A stretch of 64,000 nt of DNA from Nocardioides sp. QY071. Its GTDB lineage: Bacteria; Actinomycetota; Actinomycetes; Propionibacteriales; Nocardioidaceae. The notes under the pieces were generated by a model that was not told where the DNA came from, did not search any database, and saw only the letters and a list, made by a program, of their open reading frames with translations. Below are positions 62,666-64,000 of the stretch, one piece after another (position 1 is the stretch's first letter; each line of letters opens with the position of its first letter). A program made the translations under genes and the position numbers. The stretch is from assembly GCF_029961765.1 (NCBI RefSeq), contig NZ_CP124681.1, positions 4,154,001-4,218,000 on the forward strand, written 5' to 3'.

Positions 62666-64000
62666 ATGAAGATCGCGATCGTCGGAGCCGGCTTCGCCGG
62701 CATCTCCTCCGCCAAGGTCCTTCGCCAGCTCGGTCACGACGTGACCGTGCTCGAGAAGACCCCCGACATCGGCGGGGTGTGGAGCCGCACCCGCCGCTAC
62801 CCGGGCCTGAAGACGCAGAACAACAAGGGCACCTACTGCCTCTCCGACAAGAAGATGCCGCGGGACTACCCCGAGTGGCCGAGCGGCGAGCAGGTGGCGG
62901 CCTACCTCGCGTCGTACGCCGACGAGTTCGGCGTGACACCGCACGTCCGGCTCAACGCCGAGGTGGAGCACGCCGCACCGACACCCGGCGGCGGGTGGGA
63001 CGTCACCACCGCCCGCGGCACCGAGCACTACGACCACCTCGTGCTCGCGAGCGGGATCTTCTCCCGTCCCTTCGTGCCGCCGGTCGACGGCCTCGAGGAC
63101 TTCGAGCAGGCCGGTGGGCAGTACCTCCCGTCGAGCGAGTTCCACAGCCTGGACCAGGTGCGCGGCAAGCACACCGTGGTCCTCGGCTACGGCAAGTCCG
63201 CCTGCGACATCACCGTCGAGATCGCCAAGGAGGCCGCCGCGACGTCGGTCGTCGCCCGCGAGCTGCTCTGGAAGATGCCGCGCAAGGTCAGCGGCGTCGT
63301 CAACTACAAGTTCCTGATGCTCAACCGGCTCGGCGAGGGCCTGTTCCGCTACCGCTCGGTCAACGGCGCCGAGCGCCTGCTCCACGCCCGCGACTCGATG
63401 CTGGCCAACAACATGCTCGGCACGGTCGAGAGCGTCACCACCAAGCAGCTGCGGCTCGACAAGCTCGGACTCGTCCCGCAGGGCACCTTCGCCGACATCG
63501 CGAAGTCGACGGTCTCCCTGGCCACCGAGGGCTTCTTCGAGGGCGTCTCCTCCGGCGCGATCCGGGTCCACCGCGACACCGTGATCACCCGCTTCCTCGA
63601 GAAGGACGGCAAGCCCCACGCCGAGCTCGCCAACGGGCAGGTGCTCCGGGCCGACGTGGTGATCGCCGCCACCGGGTGGACCCAGGACATCCCCTTCCTG
63701 CCGCGAGAGGTGCTCGACCACCTGCTCGACGACAACGGCGACTTCCTGCTCTACCGGCAGATCCACCCGATCAACGTCCCCGACCTGAGCTTCGCCGGCT
63801 ACAACTCGTCGTTCTTCTCCCCGCTGTCCGCCGAGGTGTCGGCGATCTGGATCGGCTCCCACCTCGGCGGGCACCACCGGCTGCCCTCGCGTGAGGAGAT
63901 GCTGGAGAGGACCCGCGCCCGCCTGGCATGGATGCGCGAGCGCACGGGCGGCATGCACGCACGGGGCACGAACATCATCCCGTTCTCCCTGCACAACGTG
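62666..64000 (+). CDS. Flavin-containing monooxygenase, incomplete at window end
   Basis: The frame is open from ATG 62666 through base 64000 (445 codons) without a stop. The FAD site is VGAGFAGISSAKVL with EKTPDIGGVW, and the NADPH site VLGYGKSACDIT. The intermediate segment FEQAGGQYLPSSEFH resembles the FMO/Baeyer-Villiger fingerprint Phe-x-Gly-x3-His in a loose form. VIAATGWTQDIPFLP is the second family motif. It would oxygenate a heteroatom or ketone with NADPH and O2. Length to expect is ~480-500 aa, so only the end is missing. It is cotranscribed with the SDR gene; substrate unknown. Confidence 0.92.
   Translation, partial: MKIAIVGAGFAGISSAKVLRQLGHDVTVLEKTPDIGGVWSRTRRYPGLKTQNNKGTYCLSDKKMPRDYPEWPSGEQVAAYLASYADEFGVTPHVRLNAEVEHAAPTPGGGWDVTTARGTEHYDHLVLASGIFSRPFVPPVDGLEDFEQAGGQYLPSSEFHSLDQVRGKHTVVLGYGKSACDITVEIAKEAAATSVVARELLWKMPRKVSGVVNYKFLMLNRLGEGLFRYRSVNGAERLLHARDSMLANNMLGTVESVTTKQLRLDKLGLVPQGTFADIAKSTVSLATEGFFEGVSSGAIRVHRDTVITRFLEKDGKPHAELANGQVLRADVVIAATGWTQDIPFLPREVLDHLLDDNGDFLLYRQIHPINVPDLSFAGYNSSFFSPLSAEVSAIWIGSHLGGHHRLPSREEMLERTRARLAWMRERTGGMHARGTNIIPFSLHNV

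Overview
The window is very GC-rich, gene-dense actinobacterial DNA, most likely from a Nocardioides-like member of the Propionibacteriales. This rests on codon composition, a DUF222/13E12-type HNH gene behind a mycobacterial/actinobacterial SOS box, an F420-type LLM oxidoreductase, UdgX, DUF2510 and AIM24 proteins, the gene order mfd / SurA-like lipoprotein / mazG, and several genes that appear to be transcribed leaderless (a TANNNT hexamer about 6 nt before the start codon). The genus is an inference.

Layout. 1-2.8 kb: end of a sugar ABC transporter operon (ATPase tail and RbsC-type permease), a cysteine-rich ArsR-like regulator, a methyltransferase and a small protein. 2.8-5.2 kb: a truncated small gene, the SOS-controlled DUF222-HNH gene, a conserved unknown and a cold-shock-like protein. 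5.3-9.7 kb: an amino-acid permease divergent from a TetR gene, which overlaps a DmpA-type peptidase gene, followed by a serine beta-lactamase-like hydrolase. 9.7-16.3 kb (minus): mfd, SurA-like lipoprotein, mazG, neutral ceramidase. 16.4-26.4 kb (minus): an expanded pst phosphate-uptake locus, pstC-pstA-pstS, then an 859-aa anchored exported protein, a sortase-fold protein lacking its catalytic His and Cys, a PstS-like protein with an Ig-like domain and lysine-rich tail, and pstB. A PHO-box-like direct repeat lies upstream of pstC. 26.4-26.9 kb: an unusual non-coding region with two opposed arrays of 32-bp repeats and a long palindrome. 26.9-31.6 kb: a branched-chain amino-acid ABC transporter whose two permeases and one ATPase are fused into one polypeptide. 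31.6-49.7 kb: housekeeping and metabolic genes (LLM oxidoreductase, siderophore-interacting protein, uppS, AIM24, hemolysin III, rlmC, psuK-psuG, udgX, MocR regulator/EamA exporter, aldehyde dehydrogenase, matrixin, DUF255 protein, YaeQ).

49.7-60.6 kb is an accessory island of less GC-biased sequence. It holds a Cys/His-motif (HNH-like) gene overlapping a proteasome-like Ntn-hydrolase gene that is split by an IS481-family element, a frameshifted tyrosine integrase beside a tRNA-3'-end-like fragment, two large unrecognised genes (575 and 1180 codons), and a NERD-domain protein. 60.7-64 kb: an AraC regulator divergent from an SDR dehydrogenase and a flavin monooxygenase that runs off the window.

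The best candidates for undescribed biology are the pst locus with its dead sortase and anchored binding proteins, the HNH-like/Ntn-hydrolase pair, the 1180/575-codon pair in the island, and the 32-bp opposed repeat arrays.
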